11,449 nucleotides of DNA from Actinomycetota bacterium (GCA_013151655.1 JAADHX010000417.1:1-11449); one strand, 5' to 3'; positions 1 through 6,530 are shown, counted from the first letter of the stretch. The notes: generated by a model not told the origin, from the letters alone. Numbers and translations are program-made.

Positions 1-1326
1 AGCGGTAGCGATCTCAAGGATTCAACTGGGCTCACGCGACTACGAGCGTTGGGTGTTGACGTGACTGTCGGACACGACCCCGGGTTGGTGCTGGGCGTCG
101 ACGTAGTGGTCCGGTCCACAGCTGTCTCCGACACCAACGTTGAGGTGGAGGCGGCTCTCGCTGCGGGGGTTCCGGTCGTTCGACGAGCCGCGGCGCTGCA
201 CGCCATTTCGCAGCTTCGGTCGACGGTTTCGATTGCTGGTACCCACGGAAAAACAACGACGACTTCGATGCTGGCAATCTGTCTGATCCAGTCGAGCCTT
301 CAGCCCTCGTTCATCGTTGGTGGCGACGTCAACGACATTGGGTCTGGCGCTGTGTGGGACGACGACGGCGAGTTGTTTGTCGTCGAGGCCGACGAATCCG
401 ACGGGACCTTTCTCGAGATCGATACCGACGTCGCAGTCGTCACCAATGTCGAACGCGACCACCTTGAGTTCCACGGCAGCTTCGAAGCCTTGATTGAGGC
501 GTTTCGCAGTTTCCTACGGTCGGCGTCTGGTAAGCGAATTGTGTGTGCCGACGACTACTGGTCGGCAAAACTCGGGGCCGAGTTCGGTGCCGTGACCTAT
601 GGAACCGCTTCCGATGCCGACTATCGCATCGTCGATGTTGGGTTCGACATGTCGCTTTCGACGTTCTCAATTGTTGGCCCCAGCGCTGCTGACCCTGACG
701 ATGCTGACCCTGACGATGCTGGCGAGTCGCAGACATGGGGACCAATCGTCTTGCCGGTGCCAGGTTTGCACAACGTACGCAACGCCACCGCCGCCTTCGT
801 CACCGCCATTGAGCTTGGCGCGGATGCCCAAGATGCTGTCGCCGCTCTTGGCCGATTTGGCGGCGTGGCCCGCCGGTTCGAGTTCCGCGGCGATGCCGGT
901 GGCATAACGTTCGTCGACGACTACGCCCACCTGGCAACCGAGGTAGCCGCAGCCATCGACGCCGGCCGAACTGGCGGATGGGAGCGAGTCGTTGCCGTGT
1001 TCCAACCGCATCGTTTCTCGCGTACCGCCGACGTTTGGCAGGACTTTGCCGATGCGTTTGTCGACGCCGACATCGCCGTGATTACAGATATCTACCCCGC
1101 TGGCGAGAAGCCGCGCCCTGGAATAACGGGGATGCTCATCGCCGAGGCTGTTCTCGATGCCCATCCGTGGGATCGAGTTGCTTACCTTCCTAGCCGAGAC
1201 CAACTACGCACCTATCTAGCCGACATTCTCGAACCGGGTGACCTTTGTTTGACTATGGGTGCAGGCGACCTCACCTCCTTGCCTGACGAACTCATCGCGT
1301 TGCAGTCTGATCGGTCCAGCCAGTGA
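1..1326 (+). CDS. murC: UDP-N-acetylmuramate--L-alanine ligase, 5' partial
   Basis: This cytoplasmic Mur ligase uses ATP to join L-alanine to UDP-MurNAc, the first amino-acid addition in peptidoglycan precursor synthesis. The frame is open from base 1 and begins SGSDLKDSTGLTRLRALG, which matches the family just after its N-terminal GIGGxGMS nucleotide-binding loop, so roughly 30 residues lie outside the window. A TTG at 49 is internal and not the start. Counting from the first codon, the ATP P-loop GTHGKTTTT is at 80-88, EADESDG at about 129-135, and TNVERDHLEFHG follows as the central-domain signature. PGLHNVRNATAA marks the entry to the C-terminal domain, and FQPHRFSRT lies within it. The usual DDYxHHPTE motif reads DDYAHLATE (His310, Leu311, Ala312), which is unusual. 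The gene ends with a 4-nt overlap (GTGA) with murB, so the two are probably translationally coupled. Identification is secure. Confidence 0.97.
   Translation, partial: SGSDLKDSTGLTRLRALGVDVTVGHDPGLVLGVDVVVRSTAVSDTNVEVEAALAAGVPVVRRAAALHAISQLRSTVSIAGTHGKTTTTSMLAICLIQSSLQPSFIVGGDVNDIGSGAVWDDDGELFVVEADESDGTFLEIDTDVAVVTNVERDHLEFHGSFEALIEAFRSFLRSASGKRIVCADDYWSAKLGAEFGAVTYGTASDADYRIVDVGFDMSLSTFSIVGPSAADPDDADPDDAGESQTWGPIVLPVPGLHNVRNATAAFVTAIELGADAQDAVAALGRFGGVARRFEFRGDAGGITFVDDYAHLATEVAAAIDAGRTGGWERVVAVFQPHRFSRTADVWQDFADAFVDADIAVITDIYPAGEKPRPGITGMLIAEAVLDAHPWDRVAYLPSRDQLRTYLADILEPGDLCLTMGAGDLTSLPDELIALQSDRSSQ
688..720 (+). repeat. In-frame 15-bp tandem duplication inside murC
   Basis: The unit GCTGACCCTGACGAT occurs twice in perfect tandem (688-702 and 703-717), followed by a further GCT. 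It encodes ADPDD twice in a surface-type acidic insertion of MurC, between the central domain strands and the PGLHNVRNA motif. It keeps frame and looks like a replication-slippage duplication in a tolerant loop. Confidence 0.9.
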
Positions 1327-2366
1327 ACGTTGACGCGAACGCAACCGACCCGGTGACTCAGCCACAACCTCTGAGTAGACCCGAGGTGAGCGAGCGGGTG
1401 GCCGAAGTCGTCGCTCGACTGGGTTCGCTTGCCAAGGTCGAGGAGCCGCTCGGAGTGCGAACCACGTATCGCGTTGGCGGCGCGGCGCGGGTGCTGGTAA
1501 CTGCCCATAGCGCTGACGATGTGGTTGCCGCCGGGCAGGCGGCCATCGAGGCCAGACTGCCGGTGTTAGTGGTCGGTAACGGTTCGAATCTCCTGGTGGC
1601 CGATGCTGGTTTCGACGGCGTTGCTGTGGTGCTGGGTGAGGAGTTCTTCGATATCAGCAGAGCCAACACCGCCAGCGGTCCACAAATTGTGGCCGGCGCC
1701 GCTGTGGCTCTGCCGGTCCTAGCCAGACGATCGGTGGCGTTGGGCCTAGCAGGGCTCGAGTGGATGGTTGGCGTACCTGGGACCGTTGGCGGCGGAGTAA
1801 GGATGAACGCCGGAGGCCACGGGGCCGACATGATCACCACTCTCGTTGGCGTCACCATCGCCGACGTGGCCGCCGGTCGGGTTATTGAACGCGACGCAGC
1901 CGAGCTTGGCTTGCGCTTTAGAGGTTCGACACTGAAATCGACCGACGTAGTGCTGAGCGCATCGTTCCGTGCGTCAGTTCCGCCCATGGCCGATGCGGGT
2001 CACGGCGGTCCGACTGGCGAAAAATTGCTCACCGACATCGTCAGGTGGCGACGTGAAAACCAGCCGGGCGGTCAGAACGCAGGGTCGGTTTTCGTCAACC
2101 CCTACGATGGCGCCGACTCAGCTGGTCGTCTCGTCGATGAAGCCGGGCTGAAAGGCCTTCGACACAAGTCGGCCCAGGTTTCTCCCAAACACGCCAACTT
2201 CATCCAGGCCGACCAGGGCGGATCGGCCGACGATGTGCTCGAGCTGATGCGCATCGTGGCCGACAAAGTTCACTCCCTCCATGGCATCAAGCTCCGCAGC
2301 GAGGTTCGCCTCGTTGGGTTCAACACCACCGAATTCCAAACAGAACACTCTGAGGACCGTCAATGA
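1323..2366 (+). CDS. murB: UDP-N-acetylenolpyruvoylglucosamine reductase
   Basis: This cytoplasmic FAD enzyme reduces UDP-GlcNAc-enolpyruvate with NADPH to give UDP-MurNAc, the substrate of MurC. The 347-residue protein shows the FAD-binding signature GNGSNLL at 85-91 and the second FAD/substrate loop GVPGTVGGG at 150-158. FRGS with Arg200 sits in the place of the family YRxS motif. NAGSVFVNP carries the expected catalytic proton donor Ser255, and LRSEVRLVG near the C-terminus carries the conserved Glu327. The start is a GTG overlapping the murC stop (GTGA). No good Shine-Dalgarno sequence is visible upstream, so translation probably depends on coupling to murC. It ends with an ATGA overlap with ftsQ. 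The first 20 or so residues before VARLGSLAKVEEPL are not conserved in the family, so a slightly later start is possible. Confidence 0.96.
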   Translation: MNVDANATDPVTQPQPLSRPEVSERVAEVVARLGSLAKVEEPLGVRTTYRVGGAARVLVTAHSADDVVAAGQAAIEARLPVLVVGNGSNLLVADAGFDGVAVVLGEEFFDISRANTASGPQIVAGAAVALPVLARRSVALGLAGLEWMVGVPGTVGGGVRMNAGGHGADMITTLVGVTIADVAAGRVIERDAAELGLRFRGSTLKSTDVVLSASFRASVPPMADAGHGGPTGEKLLTDIVRWRRENQPGGQNAGSVFVNPYDGADSAGRLVDEAGLKGLRHKSAQVSPKHANFIQADQGGSADDVLELMRIVADKVHSLHGIKLRSEVRLVGFNTTEFQTEHSEDRQ

Positions 2367-3163
2367 CAGCAATCTCTGTGGATCCGCGGCTGCGCGCTCG
2401 GCGTAGTGCGGTGGCCAGCGCTTCGCAACGAAGGCGTCTGAAGCGCCTGATTGGCCTTTCGGTTCTTGTCGCGGTGGCGCTGGGCGCCTGGGGTGTCACC
2501 AGGTCTCCGTTGCTCGATGTCGACGAAGTCCGCTGGTCTGGACTTGACGGAACTGATCTTGCTCGTGCAAGTGCAATTGCAAGCATCAAAACAGGAGCTC
2601 CGATCGCATCGGTTGATGGCGGTTCGATCGAGTCTCGTCTTCGCGAACTTCCCTGGATCGAAGATGTGGTCGTGAATCGCAATTGGTCAGGCGTCATCGA
2701 TATCGATGTAATCGAACGGGTTCCTGTCGCCGTGGTCATGAAGACTCAGGACGAGTGGGTAATGGTCGATCAAAGCGGCGTTGTGCTGACCGACGTGGTG
2801 GTTGGTAGCGAACTGCCAAAACTGTCTGGTGTGCCGGCCGCCGGCGATCCTGGTTCGACAGTGGACGCCTCAGTGGGGGCACCCCTGGTTGTAGCTCGCT
2901 TGGTTGGTCCCGAACTTCGGCCAAGGCTCGAGGGCATAGCGCGTGACGAACGCGGCGAAATGTGGATCACGCTCACATCGGCCGACCGCATTCTGCTTGG
3001 CGACGACTCTCAACTTTCGCTCAAGGTTGTGGCCGCGACAACGGTCATAGAGGCGCTCGATGCCGAAGGCCGAATCGGTTGGGAGATGGATGTTTCGGTT
3101 CCGACTCTTCCGATAGTTCGCGATCTGAGGCCGGAGTGGCAACAACCCGAGATCAGCGAATAA
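2363..3163 (+). CDS. ftsQ: Cell division protein FtsQ (POTRA-domain divisome scaffold)
   Basis: FtsQ (DivIB) is a bitopic membrane protein that links early and late divisome components. The 266-residue protein has a basic cytoplasmic N-terminus (DPRLRARR near residue 7, then RRRLKR). A single membrane segment follows at about 29-45 (LIGLSVLVAVALGAWGV). Next is an extracellular POTRA domain at about 50-120, with LLDVDEVRWSGLDGTD, LRELPWIEDVVVNRNWSGVIDIDVIERVPVAV and the typical D-x-x-G turn. The remaining C-terminal beta domain is weakly conserved, as usual for the family. The ATG overlaps the murB stop (ATGA) and has GAGGA at 2352-2356, six bases upstream, so the start is well supported. No ftsA follows; the next gene is ftsZ after a 109-nt gap. 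Confidence 0.94.
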   Translation: MTAISVDPRLRARRSAVASASQRRRLKRLIGLSVLVAVALGAWGVTRSPLLDVDEVRWSGLDGTDLARASAIASIKTGAPIASVDGGSIESRLRELPWIEDVVVNRNWSGVIDIDVIERVPVAVVMKTQDEWVMVDQSGVVLTDVVVGSELPKLSGVPAAGDPGSTVDASVGAPLVVARLVGPELRPRLEGIARDERGEMWITLTSADRILLGDDSQLSLKVVAATTVIEALDAEGRIGWEMDVSVPTLPIVRDLRPEWQQPEISE

Positions 3164-3174
3164 TCGACAGGTCC

Positions 3175-3203
3175 TTGTCAGGTCTCACCCTCGTCGGTAC
3201 CTT
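3175..3203 (+). promoter_or_regulatory. Candidate housekeeping promoter for ftsZ
   Basis: TTGTCA (3175-3180) differs from the -35 consensus TTGACA at one base. It is followed after 17 nt by TACCTT (3198-3203), which fits the actinobacterial TANNNT form of the -10 box. Transcription would start near 3210 and give a leader of about 60 nt that contains the hairpin at 3251-3276. The position in the 109-nt ftsQ-ftsZ gap supports the call, since other actinobacteria have ftsZ promoters around here, but single matches of this quality also occur by chance. Confidence 0.35.
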
Positions 3204-3250
3204 CAAGCTGTACACATTCGCGGTCTAGCACAGATCGCGGCAAGTCTCAA

Positions 3251-3276
3251 CCATTCATCGAGGGTTCGATGAATGG
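3251..3276 (+). promoter_or_regulatory. Perfect 10-bp inverted repeat enclosing the ftsZ ribosome binding site and start codon
   Basis: CCATTCATCG (3251-3260) and CGATGAATGG (3267-3276) are exact reverse complements separated by the 6-nt loop AGGGTT. In RNA this forms a hairpin with most of the Shine-Dalgarno sequence GAGGG (3260-3264) in the loop. The ftsZ ATG (3273-3275) lies in the 3' arm. An out-of-frame ATG (3269-3271) lies in the same arm. There is no T-tract after it, so it is not a normal terminator. It may modulate ftsZ translation, or serve as a palindromic DNA site; the sequence alone cannot decide. Confidence 0.6.
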
Positions 3277-4400
3277 CCATTTCGGGAGGGCCGATGGCCG
3301 GACCACAGAACTATCTCGCAGTTATCAAGGTTGTTGGCGTTGGTGGCGCGGGCTGCAACGCGGTCAATCGCATGATCGATTCCGGATTGAAGGGTGTCGA
3401 GTTCATTGCGGTGAACACCGATGCTCAGGCCCTGCTGATGAGCGACGCCGATATCAAGCTCGACATCGGACGGGAGCTGACCAGGGGTCTCGGCGCCGGC
3501 AGTGATCCTGAGGTCGGCCAAAAGGCGGCCGAGGAACATCGCGAAGAAATTTCCGATGTCCTTCAGGGCGCAGACATGGTGTTCATTACCGCTGGTGAAG
3601 GTGGAGGTACCGGAACCGGTGCCGCTCCAGTCCTGGCCGAGATCGCCAAGGAAATTGGCGCGCTCACTATTGCGGTTGTAACTAGGCCGTTTCAGTTCGA
3701 AGGCCGGCGGCGTGCCGTTCAAGCCGACCAGGGCATTGCCAGCCTTAAAGAGAAGGTCGATACACAGATCGTTATCCCAAACGACCGGTTGCTTACGGTT
3801 GCCAACGAGTCGACCACCATGATCGACGCATTTAAGATCGCCGATGATGTCCTTCTTCAGGGAGTTCAAGGCATCACAACACTCATAACCACTCCGGGGC
3901 TCATCAATACCGACTTCGCTGACGTTCGGATGGTCATGAAGAACGCCGGATCTGCTCTTATGGGCGTTGGTCGGGCCCAGGGTGACAATCGCGCCCAGAA
4001 CGCGGCTCGTCAGGCGATTTCTTCGCCTCTGCTTGAAGCCTCGATTGAGGGCGCTCGCGGCTTGTTGTTAAACATCTCCGGCGGTCCCAGCCTTGGCATC
4101 TTCGAAGTGAACGAAGCCGCCGCGGTCGTCCACGATGTTGCCCACCCTGATGCCAACATCATCTTCGGCGCCGTGGTCGACGAGTCCATGGGCGATGAAC
4201 TCCGCGTGACCGTAATCGCAGCCGGTTTCGATCGATGGGACGATGGCCGAGGCGACCGGCAGCGCCCGTCGAACTCGAACTCGAACTCGACCTCGAGTTC
4301 GAATCGGACAGCAGTCGACGTTTTTGCCACCGACGAAGACGGCGACGACGACCTTGGGCTCGACGACGACGAGTTCGACGTACCGTCGTTCCTGAAGTAG
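3273..4400 (+). CDS. ftsZ: Cell division GTPase FtsZ
   Basis: FtsZ is the tubulin homologue that polymerises with GTP at midcell and organises the divisome. The 375-residue protein has GVGGAGCNAVNRMI at about 22-35, VNTDAQAL, and the tubulin signature GGGTGTG at 110-116. It also has the VVTRPFQFEGRRR segment and an intact T7 catalytic loop NTDFAD at 212-217. The globular core ends near residue 320 (IAAGFDR). A linker of about 45 residues follows, with Ser/Asn repeats and an acidic run, ending in the conserved C-terminal peptide DDEFDVPSFLK (365-375) that binds SepF and other partners. ATG 3273 is chosen because GAGGG lies 8 nt upstream. In-frame ATG 3294 has GGAGG only 4 nt upstream and is a weaker alternative. 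pgeF follows after 50 nt. Confidence 0.98.
   Translation: MAISGGPMAGPQNYLAVIKVVGVGGAGCNAVNRMIDSGLKGVEFIAVNTDAQALLMSDADIKLDIGRELTRGLGAGSDPEVGQKAAEEHREEISDVLQGADMVFITAGEGGGTGTGAAPVLAEIAKEIGALTIAVVTRPFQFEGRRRAVQADQGIASLKEKVDTQIVIPNDRLLTVANESTTMIDAFKIADDVLLQGVQGITTLITTPGLINTDFADVRMVMKNAGSALMGVGRAQGDNRAQNAARQAISSPLLEASIEGARGLLLNISGGPSLGIFEVNEAAAVVHDVAHPDANIIFGAVVDESMGDELRVTVIAAGFDRWDDGRGDRQRPSNSNSNSTSSSNRTAVDVFATDEDGDDDLGLDDDEFDVPSFLK
4269..4304 (+). repeat. Six hexamer units encoding the Ser/Asn-rich FtsZ linker
   Basis: The hexamer TCGAAC occurs three times in a row (4269-4286), followed by three degenerate copies (TCGACC, TCGAGT, TCGAAT). They encode alternating Ser and Asn/Thr from residue 333 to 344 of FtsZ. 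Part of the tract is also an inverted repeat: TCGAACTCG (4281-4289) pairs with CGAGTTCGA (4294-4302) around a 4-nt loop. This fits slippage-driven variation in a disordered linker. Confidence 0.85.
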
Positions 4401-4434
4401 ACGGCCCTACCGCCCCGTCGAATCGACACTGGCT

Positions 4435-4440
4435 AAGGAG
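4435..4440 (+). promoter_or_regulatory. Shine-Dalgarno sequence that sets the pgeF start
   Basis: AAGGAG lies 10 nt upstream of GTG 4451, slightly far but the only good site in the ftsZ-pgeF gap. The pgeF frame stays open back into ftsZ (to about 4235), so this site and the family length decide the start. Confidence 0.65.
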
Positions 4441-4450
4441 TGTCATCGGC

Positions 4451-5137
4451 GTGATTGAGGTTCAGCGGACGATGCTCGATGGACGTCTGGCTACGATTCG
4501 TTTCACGTCACGTCGCGACGGCGACCTTGGGGTTCGATCGTCCGCCGTCGGACAGGTTCGCGAGGCCCTCGATCGTCGCCCGTGGACGTGGCTCAATCAA
4601 GTTCACCGAGACCGGGTAGTGCGGGTGAGCTCGCCAGGCCAACATGCAGGAGACGAAGCCGACGGTGCCATCACAGCAGACGCCGGGTGTGTGCTTAGCG
4701 TGCAAGGCGCCGACTGCGCTCCGGTTGCGTTCTGGAGCCCTCAGGGTGTCGCTGGCGTGGCCCACGTTGGCTGGCGAGGTGCGCTCCATGGCATTGTCGA
4801 GCGCACCGTTGAGACAATGAGATCTGTCGGTGCCACCGACATTTATGCGGTTCTAGGCCCCCATATTCGCCCTGAGTCCTATGAGTTCGCATCAGAGGAC
4901 ATTCAGATCGTGATCGACCGATTCGGCGAATCGGTTGCAGGCCGAACAATCGATAACAGACCAGCGCTGAATATGACAAGCGTGCTCCGGGCTGCGGTTG
5001 ACAACGCTGGCGCCCGAATCGATTTCGACACTCACCTCTGCACGTCGAATGACCAGTGGTACTCGCATCGCGTCAGATCCGAACCCGGACGTCATGGGGC
5101 CATTGTTGTGATCGAGGAAGCCGATGCGTCAGCCTAA
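4451..5137 (+). CDS. pgeF: PgeF/LACC1 family (DUF152) purine nucleoside enzyme, formerly 'polyphenol oxidase'
   Basis: This family (YfiH/YlmD/LACC1) has purine nucleoside phosphorylase and adenosine deaminase activities. In E. coli PgeF has also been described as a peptidoglycan editing factor. The 228-residue protein carries the three metal-binding/catalytic positions in their usual contexts: His52 in LNQVHRD, Cys89 in QGADCAPVAF, and His105 in VAHVGWRG. DGAITADAG, VLGPHIRPESYEF and the C-terminal CTSNDQWYSHRVRSEPGRHGAIV complete the family pattern. The length is slightly below the usual 240-260. The start is the GTG after AAGGAG; ATG 4472 is a less likely in-frame alternative. It overlaps yggS by 14 nt, so the two are co-translated. 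Its place after ftsZ is conserved in many Gram-positives. The chemistry is inferred from the family. Confidence 0.93.
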   Translation: MIEVQRTMLDGRLATIRFTSRRDGDLGVRSSAVGQVREALDRRPWTWLNQVHRDRVVRVSSPGQHAGDEADGAITADAGCVLSVQGADCAPVAFWSPQGVAGVAHVGWRGALHGIVERTVETMRSVGATDIYAVLGPHIRPESYEFASEDIQIVIDRFGESVAGRTIDNRPALNMTSVLRAAVDNAGARIDFDTHLCTSNDQWYSHRVRSEPGRHGAIVVIEEADASA

Positions 5138-5807
5138 TCAGGACCCCTATTCAGATGAAGCGATCCGGGGTCGGGCCCAGATCGTGTGGAACCGAATTCT
5201 TGATGCCGGCGGGTCGGTCGACACCGTGAGAATCCTTGCTATCACCAAAGCTCTCGACCCAAGCGCAGCGGTTGGGGCCATCGCTGCTGGTCTGTTCGAT
5301 CTCGGGGAGAGCTACGTGCAGGAGTTCGCGGCCAAGGCTCCCACGGTGGCGAGTTCGTCGCGAGGCGAACAAGCGCGCTGGCATTTCGTTGGTGGGCTAC
5401 AGCGCAACAAGATCAACATGTTGCCCCCGGTCGAACTGATCCACAGCATCGGCAGCCAGAAACTGGCCACCGCCGTCGGATCTCGACGCGAGGGTCAGGC
5501 CGTCTTGGTACAAGTGAACATCGGCATGGAGGCCCAGAAGGGCGGCTGCCACCCCGATGACACGGCCGCCTTGGTCGACCACTGCATCGATGCTGGGCTC
5601 GACGTCCAAGGTCTGATGGGCGTAGCTAGACAGGCCGCCGACGATGACACCACCGAACAATTTGAAAGTCTGGTTCGCCTCGCCGACGATTTACACCTTC
5701 CGGTCAGATCGATGGGGATGTCCGCCGACCTCGACCTAGCGGTTATGGCAGGGTCGACCATGGTGCGAATCGGCACGGCGCTGTTTGGGCCGAGACCACC
5801 GAGATAG
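5124..5807 (+). CDS. yggS: YggS/PLPBP family pyridoxal-phosphate homeostasis protein
   Basis: YggS proteins bind pyridoxal 5'-phosphate in an alanine-racemase-like TIM barrel and buffer cellular B6 and amino-acid pools; no enzymatic activity is established. The 227-residue protein has LAITKAL with the expected PLP lysine Lys42, then LGESYVQEF where most members have FGENYVQE. It continues with WHFVGGLQRNKIN, VLVQVNIGMEAQKGG, VQGLMGVAR, SMGMSADLDLAVMAGSTMVRIGTALFG, all family signatures in the expected order. ATG 5124 lies inside the end of pgeF, with GAGGA at 5114-5118 five bases upstream, giving a 14-nt overlap. The gene sits just upstream of sepF, as in many actinobacteria and firmicutes, but here a 135-nt gap separates them. 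Confidence 0.95.
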   Translation: MRQPNQDPYSDEAIRGRAQIVWNRILDAGGSVDTVRILAITKALDPSAAVGAIAAGLFDLGESYVQEFAAKAPTVASSSRGEQARWHFVGGLQRNKINMLPPVELIHSIGSQKLATAVGSRREGQAVLVQVNIGMEAQKGGCHPDDTAALVDHCIDAGLDVQGLMGVARQAADDDTTEQFESLVRLADDLHLPVRSMGMSADLDLAVMAGSTMVRIGTALFGPRPPR

Positions 5808-5884
5808 GGTTTGTCCCAATCGCTTCAGCCATATCTACCCCCATTTTGGGCAGTATTGGTATGGCCCCGTTCAGGCCTACTCGT

Positions 5885-5920
5885 CCGGTACCCTCAGGGT
5901 CACCTGAAGGTGCCTACCGG
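5885..5920 (+). promoter_or_regulatory. Structured leader hairpin upstream of sepF
   Basis: The 135-nt yggS-sepF gap contains a two-part stem. CCGGT (5885-5889) pairs with ACCGG (5916-5920). Inside it, ACCCTCAGG (5890-5898) pairs with CCTGAAGGT (5903-5911) with a single C-A mismatch around the loop GTCA. A 4-nt bulge (5912-5915) separates the two. No T-run follows, so it is not a standard intrinsic terminator. It ends 11 nt before the sepF Shine-Dalgarno sequence and could affect translation, mRNA processing or protein binding. I found no convincing promoter in the rest of the gap. Confidence 0.45.
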
Positions 5921-5931
5921 ATGCACCCAAT

Positions 5932-5938
5932 GGGAGGT
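5932..5938 (+). promoter_or_regulatory. Strong Shine-Dalgarno sequence that sets the sepF start
   Basis: GGGAGGT is close to the ideal anti-16S complement. Its core ends 5 nt before GTG 5943 but 14 nt before the in-frame ATG 5952, which favours the GTG. A nearby CCC (5926-5928) could pair with GGG (5932-5934) across a 3-nt loop and partly mask it. Confidence 0.75.
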
Positions 5939-5942
5939 AAAT

Positions 5943-6527
5943 GTGCCATCGATGTTCCAAAAGACGATGCTCTATCTTGGGCTAGCACCCGAAGAAGAGT
6001 ACGACGACCTCGAGAACGTCGACCCAAATCGGGACCGCTATCCAGAGTCTGTCAACAGCGGGGGATACGTCGCGGCACAACCAGAACGCGAACAAACGCC
6101 GCCACCTGTGGCCAGGTTAGGAGTCGAGCCAGACTCTGGGGCAGTTCGAACCGTGAGCCGCGAACAAGCGGTGGCCGCTGGTGCTCGAGTTTCAGATGCT
6201 GTGTCTTCTCAGCCGCCAACGCCGTCTGCATCGGTTCGAACCTTCGCAATGTCGTCTGCCAAACCCCACGTGGTTGCACCAAGGCAGTTCAACGAAGCCC
6301 AGGCTGTAGCCGACCACTTCAAATCCGAGCAACCCGTCATCTTGAACCTGCAGGAAGTAGATCGCGACCTTCGACGCAGGCTCATCGACTTCGCCAGCGG
6401 GCTGTCATATGGGCTTGGGGGCCGGATGGACCGGGTAGCTGACGGTGTCTATCTCCTCACCCCGGACAACGTCGAAGTCAGCGACGACGAACGCCGTCGA
6501 CTCCAAGAACGAGGGCTTCACCACTAA
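5943..6527 (+). CDS. sepF: Cell division protein SepF, membrane anchor of FtsZ
   Basis: SepF binds the FtsZ C-terminal peptide and the membrane, and is the main Z-ring anchor in actinobacteria, which lack FtsA. The 194-residue protein begins MPSMFQKTMLYLGLAPEEEYDD, the membrane-binding amphipathic helix followed by the usual acidic patch. A variable linker runs to about residue 108. The SepF core is about 109-185 and includes QFNEAQAVADHFKSEQPVILNL, the hydrophobic/glycine region DFASGLSYGLGG, and VYLLTPDNVEVS. The start is the GTG at 5943, supported by the strong GGGAGGT. The reading frame is open back to 5811, but that stretch does not resemble SepF and includes the leader hairpin. yggT starts 3 nt after the stop. 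The matching FtsZ tail DDEFDVPSFLK in this window supports the anchor role. Confidence 0.95.
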   Translation: MPSMFQKTMLYLGLAPEEEYDDLENVDPNRDRYPESVNSGGYVAAQPEREQTPPPVARLGVEPDSGAVRTVSREQAVAAGARVSDAVSSQPPTPSASVRTFAMSSAKPHVVAPRQFNEAQAVADHFKSEQPVILNLQEVDRDLRRRLIDFASGLSYGLGGRMDRVADGVYLLTPDNVEVSDDERRRLQERGLHH

Positions 6528-6530
6528 CCA

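Noticed and set aside
1358..1987. 209-codon open frame on the minus strand, antisense to murB
   Set aside because: The translation is Thr/Ala/Pro/Ser-rich without motifs. murB on the plus strand has all its family signatures, so this is a shadow frame.
3255..3869. 204-codon open frame on the minus strand, antisense to ftsZ
   Set aside because: No family signature is visible, and it lies opposite the most conserved part of ftsZ, whose codon constraint explains the lack of stops.
4417..4427. GTCG-AAT-CGAC inverted repeat in the ftsZ-pgeF gap as a terminator
   Set aside because: The stem is only 4 bp and there is no T-tract; read-through into pgeF is more likely.
4235..4450. Upstream extension of the pgeF frame into the 3' end of ftsZ
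   Set aside because: The extension is Arg/Glu-rich out-of-frame ftsZ sequence. The AAGGAG site and family N-terminus both point to GTG 4451.
5841..5850. CCCA-TTT-TGGG-type small inverted repeat after yggS as a terminator
   Set aside because: The stem is 4 bp and the T residues are in the loop rather than after the stem, so it does not fit an intrinsic terminator.
5811..5942. TTG start at 5811 giving a 238-residue SepF
   Set aside because: The added 44 residues do not resemble SepF and cover the leader hairpin. GTG 5943 has an ideal Shine-Dalgarno sequence and gives the expected N-terminal amphipathic helix.
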